From positions 1 to 64,000 of the forward strand of contig JBMOOM010000055.1 in the NCBI GenBank assembly GCA_049323275.1: 64,000 nt of DNA. The letters are read 5' to 3'. The notes under the pieces were generated by a model. The model saw nothing but the letters and a program-made list of their open reading frames with translations, made no database searches and was not told the origin of the DNA. The DNA comes from Taklimakanibacter sp049323275. Its GTDB lineage: Bacteria; Pseudomonadota; Alphaproteobacteria; Rhizobiales; Aestuariivirgaceae. Position numbers and translations under genes: made by a program. Below, in pieces: positions 26,367 to 35,779 of the stretch. The first letter of the stretch is position 1; each line of letters opens with the position of its first letter.

Positions 26367-27183
26367 TCGACAGAGCTTTCTAGGCCCGAACAGTGAACGG
26401 CGGTTGGCCGCGACGACCGTCGGCCTGGTGGGCGTTGGCGGCGGCAACTCGCATGTCGCCCAGCAACTGGCGCATGTCGGCATTGGCAACTTCGTACTGG
26501 CAGACGGTGACCGGATTTCGCTCACCAATCTCAACAGGCTCATCGGAGGCACGTGGTGGTACGTGCTTAAGAGGACTGTTAAGGTCGAGATCATGAAGCG
26601 TATGATCAAGGCCATCAATCCCAAGGCCCGCGTCGAGATCCACCGCAAGCAATGGCAGTTGGCTGGTGACGCGCTCAAACGCTGCGACGTCATCGTGGGG
26701 GGCCTTGACAATGTACGGGGCAAAGATGAGCTCGATGCCTTCTGCCGCCGTTTCCTTATACCTTACATCGACCAAGGCATGGACGTGCATGAACTGGGGG
26801 CCGGACACGGTCACCTAGTCGCTGGACAGGTTGTTCTTTCCCAGGCGGGCAGCCCGTGCCTGCGGTGCCTCGGCATTGTCACCGATGAGGGATTGGCTGA
26901 CGAAGCCCGCAAATATGGTGCCGCTGGCGGTCGTCCGCAGGTCGTGTGGTCGAACGGCGTACTTGCTTCTTTGGCCGTTGGGCTGGTCGTGCAGCTGGTT
27001 GCGCCGTGGAGCCGCCGGTCCAGAGCGGGCGCCTACCTCTCCTACGACGGTAATGCCGGCGTCGTTTCCGAGTCCGACCGATTTCGGCGCATGTCGGCCG
27101 TTTCCTGCCCGCACTTTCCACCAGCGGCGGTCGGAGACATGAGCTTCGATATTCGCAGGCTCGTGGATGATGACCAACGTTGA
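26353..27183 (+). CDS. ThiF/E1-like adenylyltransferase
   Basis: A 276-residue E1-like enzyme from MSWLDRQSFLG. The nucleotide-binding loop is GLVGVGGGNSHVA at 24-36, followed by LADGDRISLTNLNR (49-62) and VIVGGLDNVRGK with Asp119. A CLRC pair at 169-172 and Cys252 (SCPHF) could bind zinc. The enzyme should adenylate the C-terminus of the ubiquitin-like protein using ATP and pass it on as a thioester. It has no fused E2 or JAB domain, unlike some relatives, and ends the operon. Confidence 0.88.
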   Translation: MSWLDRQSFLGPNSERRLAATTVGLVGVGGGNSHVAQQLAHVGIGNFVLADGDRISLTNLNRLIGGTWWYVLKRTVKVEIMKRMIKAINPKARVEIHRKQWQLAGDALKRCDVIVGGLDNVRGKDELDAFCRRFLIPYIDQGMDVHELGAGHGHLVAGQVVLSQAGSPCLRCLGIVTDEGLADEARKYGAAGGRPQVVWSNGVLASLAVGLVVQLVAPWSRRSRAGAYLSYDGNAGVVSESDRFRRMSAVSCPHFPPAAVGDMSFDIRRLVDDDQR

Positions 27184-27245
27184 ACAGTTCAGATGCTATA
27201 GACTTTCGCATGCGTGTGAGGATGTCCGCTTGATTAGCCAGGCGC

Positions 27246-27419
27246 ATGCACAAGTTGCTCAAAGATTACAAAATCCATGAGACTTTTCCACGTGGCGCGC
27301 GCTATGTGACCGCTTGCACAGACGACTGGCTGATCGCTCAGGCCAATGAGTTCGTGGGCACGTCGTCGAAAGCGGCGGACAACACCTACAGTGTCGTCAA
27401 TGGCGAGACGATGGTCTAG
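27246..27419 (+). CDS. Short ORF of unknown nature (57 residues)
   Basis: ATG to TAG encodes MHKLLKDYKIHETFPRGARY and onward to NGETMV. The composition is protein-like, and TACTDDWLIAQANEFVG looks like part of a globular domain. There is no good ribosome binding site and I recognise no family, so it may be a fragment left by a deletion. The rest of 27184-27694 holds nothing I can support. Confidence 0.3.
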   Translation: MHKLLKDYKIHETFPRGARYVTACTDDWLIAQANEFVGTSSKAADNTYSVVNGETMV

Positions 27420-27694
27420 GCCGTGTTCTCGGCCGAGTTGACCCACCTCCAGTACTTCCGTCGCGGGCTGTGCGATGTGAGACCGAACTGCTCACGAGTC
27501 CCGTAGAGGCTGATTCCGGTGCGTCGGGGACTGCCAATGGAGCGAGCCGGATGAGTATCTGAGCATTCGAGAACGACATGGTGCGCAATTACAAGCAAAG
27601 CATGTCATATATTGACACCCACGCACGCTATTGCTGATCATGCGGACTGCCGAGAGCAAGTCTTGCCAATTGCGCTCGAGTCGAAGAGGGAACG

Positions 27695-30600
27695 GTGCGC
27701 AATATCGACGGCCAAATCCTGTTGTCTGCATCGGATTTGATGCGTTTCATGGGCTGCATGCATGCAACGATGTTGGACCTGGCGCATATGCGCGGCCAGG
27801 GCCCCGTCCCACGGCAGGACAGCGATGATGCGGCCTTGCTGCAAAAACAAGGCGACGCCCATGAGGCTTCGCATCTGGCAAAGCTGAAAGCATCAGGCGT
27901 CTCCGTCGTCGAGATTGAGCGATCCGTCCTTGCCGAAAACGCGCAGGCGACCCGCACTGCACTCGCCAGGGGTCCCCAGATCGTGTTCCAGGGCGCATTC
28001 CTCGCCGATAACTGGGGCGGTTGGTCGGACTTTCTGGAACGCGTGGAGCGTCCGTCGCGGCTTGGAGCTTTTAGCTATGAAGTAACCGACACCAAGCTCA
28101 AGCGGCGGCCCCATCCCAAACATGTGCTGCAACTGGTGCTCTATTCGGACCTTTTGACCCAGATCCAGGAGACCGCACCCGAATTCGCCCATGTAGAACT
28201 CGGAAATGGGACTCGGGCGCGCCTGCGGCTCGCCGATTATCAGGCCTACGCCCGCATGGCGCGCAGTCGACTTGAGAACTTCCTGGAAAGCCCAGGACCA
28301 ACCCGCCCTGTACCCTGCGCCGATTGCGCGCTTTGCCGATGGGGAGACCATTGCGACAGCGTCTGGCAGGCTGAAGACAGCCTATTCAACGTTGCCAATA
28401 TCAGCCGCGTCCAGGTCAAGAAGCTGGAAAATGCTGGCATCCGGACGATGGAAGGCCTTGCCGGACTCACTCACCCGATCCGCGGCATGGCCGAGAACAC
28501 CAGGGCGCGGCTGGTGACGCAGGCCCGCCTTCAACAAGCCCGGAAGACCGGTGCGCCATCATTTGAGTTGCGCCAGCCTGAGCCCGGCAAAGGGTTCGAC
28601 CTCCTGCCAGCGCCAAAACCCGGCGACATCTTCTACGATATCGAAGGCGATCCGCATTATGAGGGTGGGCTGGAATATCTGCACGGCGTCTGGCGCGAGG
28701 GGGCGTTCAGGGCCTTCTGGGCGCATGACCATGCTGCCGAAGCACAGTCACTCTCCGAACTCCTGGAGTTTTTCCGGGAAAGGCTCGCGACCTATCCCGA
28801 AGCCCGCATCTATCACTATGCGTCCTATGAGATCACCGCGCTGCGGCGGCTTACTGCGAAATACGGGGTCGGAGAAGCCTTCCTCGACCGCCTTCTTCGT
28901 GAACGGCGCTTTGTCGATTTGTTCGCTGTAGTCCGGGGCGCGCTCATCGGCTCGGAAGCCAACTACTCCATCAAATCCATGGAAGCCTTCTATGGCCGCA
29001 AGCGCGATGGCGAGGTGAAAACGGCGGGCGGATCGGTAGTCGCGTATGAGCAATGGCGTGAGACGGGCGAGCAGCAGGTTCTCAACGAAATCGAGGACTA
29101 TAACCGGATCGACTGCATTTCGAGCCAGGAGCTGCGCGACTGGCTGGTGAGCATACGGCCCGCCGCGCCCTGGCCGGTACTCGTCTCGGACGCAAGCGCC
29201 AAGGAGGTCGAGGAGGATGCCGACACCCAGGCCCTGCGCGCGCAGCTGATGGGATCGGGACTCCCGCAGGACCGGCAAGACATGCTGTTCAACCTTGGTC
29301 TGTTCCACAAACGCGAGGCCAAGCCCGCGCAATGGGCCGTCTTCGACAGCGTCGGCAAGGATGAGGACGACCTGGTCGATGACCTCGATGCACTTGCCGG
29401 CCTCGAAGCGATCGGGCCGGCGATGCCCATCAAGCGCTCCATGATGCGGACCTATCGTTTCCCGCAACAAGAGACGAAGCTACGCGCGGGTCGTAGCGCG
29501 ACGGTTCCTGTCGTAGACGGGCCGCCGGCAAGCGTGAGCATCGAGGCACTCGATCGCGCGGATCGCACAATCACGGTCAAGGCCGGACCCGCCAAGGCGC
29601 ATCTCCTGACCGACCGCCTGACCCTGCATCCGGACTGGCCCCTGAATACGGATGTCATTGCCTCGGCCTTGCGGGACGTGATCGATGATCAATGTGGCGA
29701 GCGGCGCCTGCGTGCGGCCGACGACCTCCTCACGCGCACGGCGCCCCGCCTCACCACTGGCGTGCGAAACGATCTGCTCAACGGCGCCGATCCACTAACG
29801 GGTACGATTGAAGCGGTCGCCGCGATGGATTGCACTGTCCTGCCAATCCAGGGGCCGCCGGGGACCGGCAAGACCTATGTCACTGCACACACGATTCTGG
29901 CGTTGGTGCGCAAAGGCTATCGCGTCGGCGTCGCATCCAACAGTCACGAGGCCATCCGCAACGTTCTGATGGGCTGCCTCGAGGCGCAGTCGGATGCTGC
30001 CGTCATCCCGGATCTTCATATCGCGCATAAAGTCAGCAGCGCCGATGATGGATATCCGGAGAATTTTACCGGCGTTGCCCGCGCCACTTCCAACGACGAT
30101 CCCGCTTTGGCGCGCGCGAACGTCGTCGGTGGAACGGCATTTTTCTTCGCGCGACCCGAACAGGAGCAGGCCTACGACTGGCTGTTCGTGGATGAAGCCG
30201 GACAAGTGGGACTTCCCAATATGGTGGCCATGGCGCGGTGTGCGAGCAACCTCGTGCTGGTCGGCGATCCGCGACAACTGCCGCAAGTCATTCAGGGCGC
30301 GCATCCTGATCCGGCGAACTTGTCCTGCCTCGAATGGATGCTGGGGGATCACGCGACCATCCCCCCTGATCGGGGAATATTCTTGCCAGTATCGCGCAGG
30401 ATGCATCCGAAGGTCTGCGCCTTCATATCCACGCAGATCTATGAGGGCCGGCTTGACAGTCATCCCGATACTGCCCGTCAGCGCGTGCGGGGAACGTCCA
30501 GCCCCGAAGTTGGCGCTTTTTGGGTGCCCGTCGTCCATCAGGGTAATGCCCAGATTTCGGCCGAGGAAGTCACGGCGATCCAGTCGACGATCCGGAATCT

Positions 30601-30985
30601 TCTAACCGGCACCTGGACTGGCAAGGACGGCGTATCAAGGGCCATTCGTCCCTCGGACATCATTGTCGTCGCGCCCTACAACGCGCAGGTCAATGCCTTG
30701 CAGAATGCACTGTCTGACGAAATCCGTGTTGGGACGGTGGACAAGTTCCAGGGACAGGAAGCGCCGATCTGTCTGGTCTCCATGACCGCGTCGTCGGTCG
30801 AGGAGACACCCCGCGGGATGGATTTCCTGTTCTCGCTCAACCGCATCAACGTTGCGGTCTCGCGCGCCAAGGGTCTCGCACTTGTGTTCGGGTCGCCGCG
30901 ACTGCGAGAAGCCAAGTGCGAAACGGTAGAACAGATGCACCTCGTCAACTCGCTCTGCGCATTACCGGAATTTGGAGCGGCCTGA
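27695..30985 (+). CDS. TM0106-family RecB-like nuclease / RNase H-like / SF1 helicase
   Basis: A 1096-residue protein starting at GTG after GAGGG. The N-terminal RecB/Cas4-like nuclease (about 1-235) has YEVTDTKLKRR as the D...xK element and a cysteine set resembling an iron-sulfur cluster (GCMHA near 27; PCADCALCRWGDHC near 210). A helix-hairpin-helix-like segment follows, then an RNase H-like domain beginning DIFYDIEGDPHYEG near 310. The C-terminal half is a Dna2/UPF1-like SF1 helicase with Walker A GPPGTGKTYVT near 719 and DEAGQVGLP near 834. Proteins of this build probably process foreign DNA or R-loops. Its stop is directly followed by the McrB-like start, which suggests it joins a McrBC system. 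Confidence 0.82.
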   Translation: MRNIDGQILLSASDLMRFMGCMHATMLDLAHMRGQGPVPRQDSDDAALLQKQGDAHEASHLAKLKASGVSVVEIERSVLAENAQATRTALARGPQIVFQGAFLADNWGGWSDFLERVERPSRLGAFSYEVTDTKLKRRPHPKHVLQLVLYSDLLTQIQETAPEFAHVELGNGTRARLRLADYQAYARMARSRLENFLESPGPTRPVPCADCALCRWGDHCDSVWQAEDSLFNVANISRVQVKKLENAGIRTMEGLAGLTHPIRGMAENTRARLVTQARLQQARKTGAPSFELRQPEPGKGFDLLPAPKPGDIFYDIEGDPHYEGGLEYLHGVWREGAFRAFWAHDHAAEAQSLSELLEFFRERLATYPEARIYHYASYEITALRRLTAKYGVGEAFLDRLLRERRFVDLFAVVRGALIGSEANYSIKSMEAFYGRKRDGEVKTAGGSVVAYEQWRETGEQQVLNEIEDYNRIDCISSQELRDWLVSIRPAAPWPVLVSDASAKEVEEDADTQALRAQLMGSGLPQDRQDMLFNLGLFHKREAKPAQWAVFDSVGKDEDDLVDDLDALAGLEAIGPAMPIKRSMMRTYRFPQQETKLRAGRSATVPVVDGPPASVSIEALDRADRTITVKAGPAKAHLLTDRLTLHPDWPLNTDVIASALRDVIDDQCGERRLRAADDLLTRTAPRLTTGVRNDLLNGADPLTGTIEAVAAMDCTVLPIQGPPGTGKTYVTAHTILALVRKGYRVGVASNSHEAIRNVLMGCLEAQSDAAVIPDLHIAHKVSSADDGYPENFTGVARATSNDDPALARANVVGGTAFFFARPEQEQAYDWLFVDEAGQVGLPNMVAMARCASNLVLVGDPRQLPQVIQGAHPDPANLSCLEWMLGDHATIPPDRGIFLPVSRRMHPKVCAFISTQIYEGRLDSHPDTARQRVRGTSSPEVGAFWVPVVHQGNAQISAEEVTAIQSTIRNLLTGTWTGKDGVSRAIRPSDIIVVAPYNAQVNALQNALSDEIRVGTVDKFQGQEAPICLVSMTASSVEETPRGMDFLFSLNRINVAVSRAKGLALVFGSPRLREAKCETVEQMHLVNSLCALPEFGAA

Positions 30986-33900
30986 ATGTGGGAGGAGTTC
31001 AAGGCTCGCCTCGAGGAAAATGAACGGGAGCGTGCCACGCCGTTACGGCGCGCGTTGTTTGATGTGATCCGCAGTTCGGATCTTCGGCCTGGCGAGCGTG
31101 TCACCAAGAAGATGGCCGCCCTTAAATTTGCCGGAGGAGATCGGCTGCTCTGGGAAATCGAATATCCCGCGCGAAACGTCTTCCTGGACACAAAGTGGCA
31201 GGAACTTCTTGCGGGTAACGGATTTGCCAGTGAAGTACGCACCTATCAGAAGGGAATGAAGGATGGCGGCCGACATACGGCCCTCAGTCGCAGTTGGTCC
31301 TTCGGCGAGTCCGATTGTCTTGTCGTGCGTATGGACGACGCCGACCAATTGCGCCGGCTGATAGAAGTCCTGTCGCAATCCGATTCTACGCTGGCCCTCA
31401 ATCCGGCCGCGGTCGCCCGCTGGATCGACCGCCTACGCCACTTCTTTCCGGCGCTTGACCGGTTCGATCGGCCTGATCCCGACTTCGATGAGAAGGAGCG
31501 AACCTACAAGCTCGAAGTAGGGCGCGAACTCAAGATGGCGATCGATCAAGCTGGGACCGATCAGGACCTCGCGGATGCCGTCCATACGGCACTTACCAAA
31601 AGCAATCTTCTGCAATGGCGTGCCTATTGGCCGATGTCGGCCAAAGGAGGTGCTGATCGCGACCGCCTCTGGCCCGCCTTACGGGCGCTTGTGACCGCTG
31701 CGCTGGGCTCACCGGTCGGCCATCCTGGTGCCTTGGCGGCCTTTGTCGCCGCCTGGGTCGAGGCGGTTCCAAAGGGCAAGCCGGATCCGGCACGTCAGAT
31801 CGCAGAGTTTCTGTTCCTGCATCTGGCCCCGAGCGACGGCATCTACATCCGCCACTCCGTACGTCACGATCTCTGGCAGGAAGCATTGGGTACCAAGTTT
31901 CCCGATCATGCGTCGATGGCGGACACTTATCGCGACGAGCTGCGCTTCATGAGAGCGGTCAACCGCGCTTTCGAAGCCAAAGGCCTTGCGCCTCGCGACA
32001 TGATCGACCTGCAAGGCGCACTTTGGGTCGCTCATAGCTATAAAGAGGAAGGCGCCGCATCTTTTACCCGCGAAGCGTTCGAAGCCGCAATCGACGCCTA
32101 TGATCGCTACCGACAATCCGGCGAACACAGCACCGTCTTCGACGCGTTCGGTGATCCGCGGGATTACTGGGTCCGCTCGACGCGGGAACGGCCCAGTCGT
32201 GTCTATCCATCCAAACCGATCGCTGGCTTCCTGCGCAGCAAAACAAAGCTGAACGGAGGCTGGGGGCAAAAGGACGATGCCGCGGCCCTGCTGCACAATG
32301 CGGGCTATATCATCGTCGATGGCGATGATGTGCCCGTTGCACCACCCGAGCGCGACGAGCATCTGATCAACAACGCCGATCGCATCCGGCTGTGCGCTCG
32401 CAACTATTATGTCGAGCCGGCCCGCGACCAAGGCGCGGCGGAGGTCTCGATCCGTGCAGGCGATCTGAGCCGCGACATGGGGCTCCAAAATGCTTTTCCG
32501 GCGATCTGCAGCGCACTCGGCAGCGAGAAATTCCAACAATGCGCCGACGTTCCCGCGCCGACACACACGATACCCAATCCAAGTAGTTCCACGGTTTTCA
32601 CCTATCAGCTCGCCACGCAGGAAGGGCAAGCATCCATGACGTCCGAAGCCAAGGCAGCGAAACCAGCCACCACCAACCTGATCCTTTATGGCCCGCCCGG
32701 AACGGGCAAGACCTACCTCACGGCGTGGGAGGCCGTGCGCCTCTGCCTTGGGAACGCCGCAGCGGCATCTTTGCGTCATGATAGAGACGCCCTGATGGCC
32801 GAGTATCGTCGTCTCACGTCAGAAGGGCGAATCGAGTTCGTTACCTTCCATCAGTCCTTCTCCTATGAAGATTTTGTTGAAGGACTCCGGCCAACGACGA
32901 AGACCGAACTGGAAGGCGATCAGGAGCAGGAAACCACCGCGTCCGGCGGCTTCAGCCTCAAGCCTCATGCCGGCGTATTCAAACTGATAAGTGAAAAAGC
33001 ACGCTTGGACACTGGTGACACGCCGACGCGAAGGCTGGATCGTTCGAAGCCGATCTTTAAGATCGCTCTCGGGCGGCGTGGTAGCCAAGAGGACCGAATT
33101 CGTGAAACCCTTGATAGGTCGTTGATCCATCTGGGCTGGGGTGGTGACATCGATTGGTCCGACGAGCGATTCGACGATTTCGAAGAGGTTAGGAAGGAGT
33201 GGAACGAGAAGAAAGACCCCCAGGCCTCCGGAAAGGACCCCAATATCGAAAGCACGTATATTTTCAGATCCGGGTTGCAGGTTGGGGATTATGTGGTCAT
33301 TTCGGACGGAAGAGACAGTTACCGTGCTTTCGGGCAAGTGACCGGCGAATACCGTTTCGATCCCGAAGCTGGCCTCCATCCGCATCGGCGGAGCGTCGAA
33401 TGGATTTGGCGCGACGACAATGGGGTAGAGCGGCAGGCGTTCTATCCGCGAACTTTTCGACGTCAGTCGGCATATCGACTGGATCCGGACGCGATCGATT
33501 GGGATGCCCTTGAGGCTGTAGTCATCGGGTCGAATCCCGAGCGTCTCGTCGCGGGTGCGCGGCCGCATGTGCTGATCATCGACGAGATCAACCGTGCCAA
33601 TATTTCCCGGGTGTTCGGCGAATTGATCACCTTGCTCGAAGTGGATAAGCGCCTGGGGTGCGAAAACGAGGTGAGGGTCAAGCTTCCTTATTCCGGGATG
33701 AGCTTCGGCGTCCCGTCGAACCTTCATATCATTGGTACCATGAACACCGCTGACCGTTCGATCGCCTTACTCGACACCGCGCTGCGTCGGCGTTTTACCT
33801 TCCGAGAACTGATGCCAGACGTTGAGGAGCTTCGTCGTGCACTCGCTGCAAGACAGCTTGATGCCGGCAATCTAGATGGAATCGACCTGTGCAACCTCAT

Positions 33901-34222
33901 GGGCACTATCAATGAGCGGATCGAGTATCTTTTCGATCGCGAACACCAGATCGGGCACGCCTATTTCACCGGATGCCGCAGCCGCTCTGATGTCGAGGAG
34001 GTCATGCGCCACAAGGTTATCCCGCTTCTGGCCGAATACTTCTACGAAGACTGGTCGAAGGTCGCCGCCGTGCTTGGCGACACTGACGGCATGTCCGGTT
34101 CCCACTTCCTCGAAGCCAAAAGACTATCCGCCCCGGCGGGCTTTGCCGGCGATGACCTGGGAAGCGACAAGCTGCGTTGGAGCGTGAAGAGCAACTTCGA
34201 CTTCTCAGAATTTGCAGTCTGA
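30986..34222 (+). CDS. mcrB: McrB-like AAA+ ATPase with inserted EVE-like domain
   Basis: A 1078-residue protein. Residues 1 to about 540 are a long N-terminal region of unknown type, possibly target recognition. The AAA+ module has Walker A YGPPGTGKTY near 570, HQSFSYEDFVEGLRP, Walker B VLIIDEINRANISRVFGEL near 863, and GTMNTADRSIALLDTALRRR near 920, all McrB hallmarks. Between the first AAA motifs and Walker B lies an insert of about 120 residues (FKIALGRRGSQEDRIRE to GDYVVISDGRDSYRAFGQV) resembling EVE/PUA-like modified-base readers. McrB normally translocates with McrC and cleaves DNA carrying modified cytosines. The stop overlaps the mcrC start. Confidence 0.85.
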   Translation: MWEEFKARLEENERERATPLRRALFDVIRSSDLRPGERVTKKMAALKFAGGDRLLWEIEYPARNVFLDTKWQELLAGNGFASEVRTYQKGMKDGGRHTALSRSWSFGESDCLVVRMDDADQLRRLIEVLSQSDSTLALNPAAVARWIDRLRHFFPALDRFDRPDPDFDEKERTYKLEVGRELKMAIDQAGTDQDLADAVHTALTKSNLLQWRAYWPMSAKGGADRDRLWPALRALVTAALGSPVGHPGALAAFVAAWVEAVPKGKPDPARQIAEFLFLHLAPSDGIYIRHSVRHDLWQEALGTKFPDHASMADTYRDELRFMRAVNRAFEAKGLAPRDMIDLQGALWVAHSYKEEGAASFTREAFEAAIDAYDRYRQSGEHSTVFDAFGDPRDYWVRSTRERPSRVYPSKPIAGFLRSKTKLNGGWGQKDDAAALLHNAGYIIVDGDDVPVAPPERDEHLINNADRIRLCARNYYVEPARDQGAAEVSIRAGDLSRDMGLQNAFPAICSALGSEKFQQCADVPAPTHTIPNPSSSTVFTYQLATQEGQASMTSEAKAAKPATTNLILYGPPGTGKTYLTAWEAVRLCLGNAAAASLRHDRDALMAEYRRLTSEGRIEFVTFHQSFSYEDFVEGLRPTTKTELEGDQEQETTASGGFSLKPHAGVFKLISEKARLDTGDTPTRRLDRSKPIFKIALGRRGSQEDRIRETLDRSLIHLGWGGDIDWSDERFDDFEEVRKEWNEKKDPQASGKDPNIESTYIFRSGLQVGDYVVISDGRDSYRAFGQVTGEYRFDPEAGLHPHRRSVEWIWRDDNGVERQAFYPRTFRRQSAYRLDPDAIDWDALEAVVIGSNPERLVAGARPHVLIIDEINRANISRVFGELITLLEVDKRLGCENEVRVKLPYSGMSFGVPSNLHIIGTMNTADRSIALLDTALRRRFTFRELMPDVEELRRALAARQLDAGNLDGIDLCNLMGTINERIEYLFDREHQIGHAYFTGCRSRSDVEEVMRHKVIPLLAEYFYEDWSKVAAVLGDTDGMSGSHFLEAKRLSAPAGFAGDDLGSDKLRWSVKSNFDFSEFAV

Positions 34223-35532
34223 TGACGGCCTACACGGTTCGTGAATGGGACAAACTCGCCTATGGTGATGGCGAGGGTCAGATCCCGCAGCGCCACGCGG
34301 ACAGCCTGGCAAGCCTGGCCGCTCGCTCGGCTTTTGCCGGGCCGGGTGGAAGCGGCGTGCTCGAACATGGCCGGCACGCTTTACGTGCGCGTGGCGTGGT
34401 GGGAATTCTCGCTAGCCCTGAGTGCAGTCTGGAAATCCTGCCCAAGATCGACGTAGCGCCGGGCGAAACGCTCGATCATCAGAATGCGGCAATCCGTAAG
34501 CGCCTAATCCATATGCTGGCCGTCGCGCTCGACCTCAGGATCGATCTGGGCGGCATGACCGATCTTGCCTGGCAGAGGGAAACGCTGCTGGAGATCCTGA
34601 TCCGCATCTTTTGCGAGAAGCTGACCGAGGCCCTGCGCAAAGGTATGCCGCGGCGCTATGTCGGACAGGAAGAAGATTTGCCAACGTTACGCGGGAAGCT
34701 CGACATCACCCGTCAGTTCACCCGCCATATGATTAACCCGTCCCGGCTGGCCTGTCGGTTTGATCTCTTGTCCGAGGACATCATGCTCAATCGGATCATG
34801 AAGGCTGCGATTTCCCACCTGTCCCGGATGTCACGCCGCTCCGCGAACCAGCATACGTTGCGCGAGCTGTCCTTTGTCTATGCGGATATCGCGGAAGTGC
34901 CGGTGTCGGCGCTGCAATGGGACGAGGTCGTGATCGACCGCACCAATCGTCGATGGCAAGATCTGTTCGCCATGGCCGGACTGTTCTTGCAAAGTCGCTA
35001 CCAGACGACAACGGGCGGACCCGGTCAGGGCACCGCGATGCTCTTCGAGATGAACGCCTTGTTCGAGGAATACGTCGGGCGACTGATCGCGCGTGCGCTA
35101 GCGGGGACTGGCTATACCGTTTCGTTGCAGGGCGGGCGTCTGTTCTGCCTCTCCGTCCAGGATGGCGGGCGCGGGCTGTTTCAGACCAGGCCTGACATCC
35201 TGATCCGTCGTTCGGGCGCGGTAGTGCATGTGATCGACACCAAATGGAAGCGGATCGCGTCCCGGATCGATGATCCCAAACAAGGCGTCTCTCAGGCCGA
35301 TGTTTATCAGATGATGGCCTATGCCCAGCTCTATCGCGCACCGCGGCTGACGCTCCTTTATCCGCATCACCCGGGCCTTGGGACACAAGAGGACGTCCAC
35401 GCCCGGCATCGAATTACCGGGCACGCCACCGTGCTGGAAACTGCAAGCATTGACGTGTCGAGAGGCGCCGATATGCTTGTCCGCCTTCGCCGATTGCTGC
35501 TGACTGAGGAGGCGATCCCTGCGGCATGTTAG
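34222..35532 (+). CDS. mcrC: McrC-like restriction nuclease subunit
   Basis: A 436-residue protein beginning MTAYTVREWDKLAYG, overlapping the mcrB stop as ATGA. The N-terminal half matches McrC (GVVGILASPECSLEILPKID, PRRYVGQEEDLPTLRGKLD, FDLLSEDIMLNRIMK). The C-terminal PD-(D/E)XK nuclease has TRPDILIRR and VIDTKWKRI near 323-340 followed by QADVYQMMAYAQ. McrC supplies the endonuclease activity and stimulates GTP hydrolysis by McrB. Intact, so the TM0106-McrB-McrC operon looks functional. Confidence 0.93.
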   Translation: MTAYTVREWDKLAYGDGEGQIPQRHADSLASLAARSAFAGPGGSGVLEHGRHALRARGVVGILASPECSLEILPKIDVAPGETLDHQNAAIRKRLIHMLAVALDLRIDLGGMTDLAWQRETLLEILIRIFCEKLTEALRKGMPRRYVGQEEDLPTLRGKLDITRQFTRHMINPSRLACRFDLLSEDIMLNRIMKAAISHLSRMSRRSANQHTLRELSFVYADIAEVPVSALQWDEVVIDRTNRRWQDLFAMAGLFLQSRYQTTTGGPGQGTAMLFEMNALFEEYVGRLIARALAGTGYTVSLQGGRLFCLSVQDGGRGLFQTRPDILIRRSGAVVHVIDTKWKRIASRIDDPKQGVSQADVYQMMAYAQLYRAPRLTLLYPHHPGLGTQEDVHARHRITGHATVLETASIDVSRGADMLVRLRRLLLTEEAIPAAC

Positions 35533-35779
35533 GCTGAGAACGGTTTCCAGCACTCTACGAGCATTTTGACGGAATTTATGTCGGCATGCTGCATGCGGCC
35601 GATGGCTCGAGGCCATTGAACAGGTCGTTGGCGAAGTCGAGCGCCTTGTCGGGTCAACCATTCGAAGTTCATGTTGCGTGAAGCTAACCGGCATGGACTG
35701 GCGAACAGTCACGGCGATAGGGGGGCGCTCGCGCTCCGCAGCCTCCTCATTGCGCTCAGCGCTATGAGCGTCGCGCGCA

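Noticed and set aside
31709..33727. Long minus-strand frames opposite the McrB-like gene
   Set aside because: Antisense shadows; the plus-strand frame has clear AAA+ motifs.
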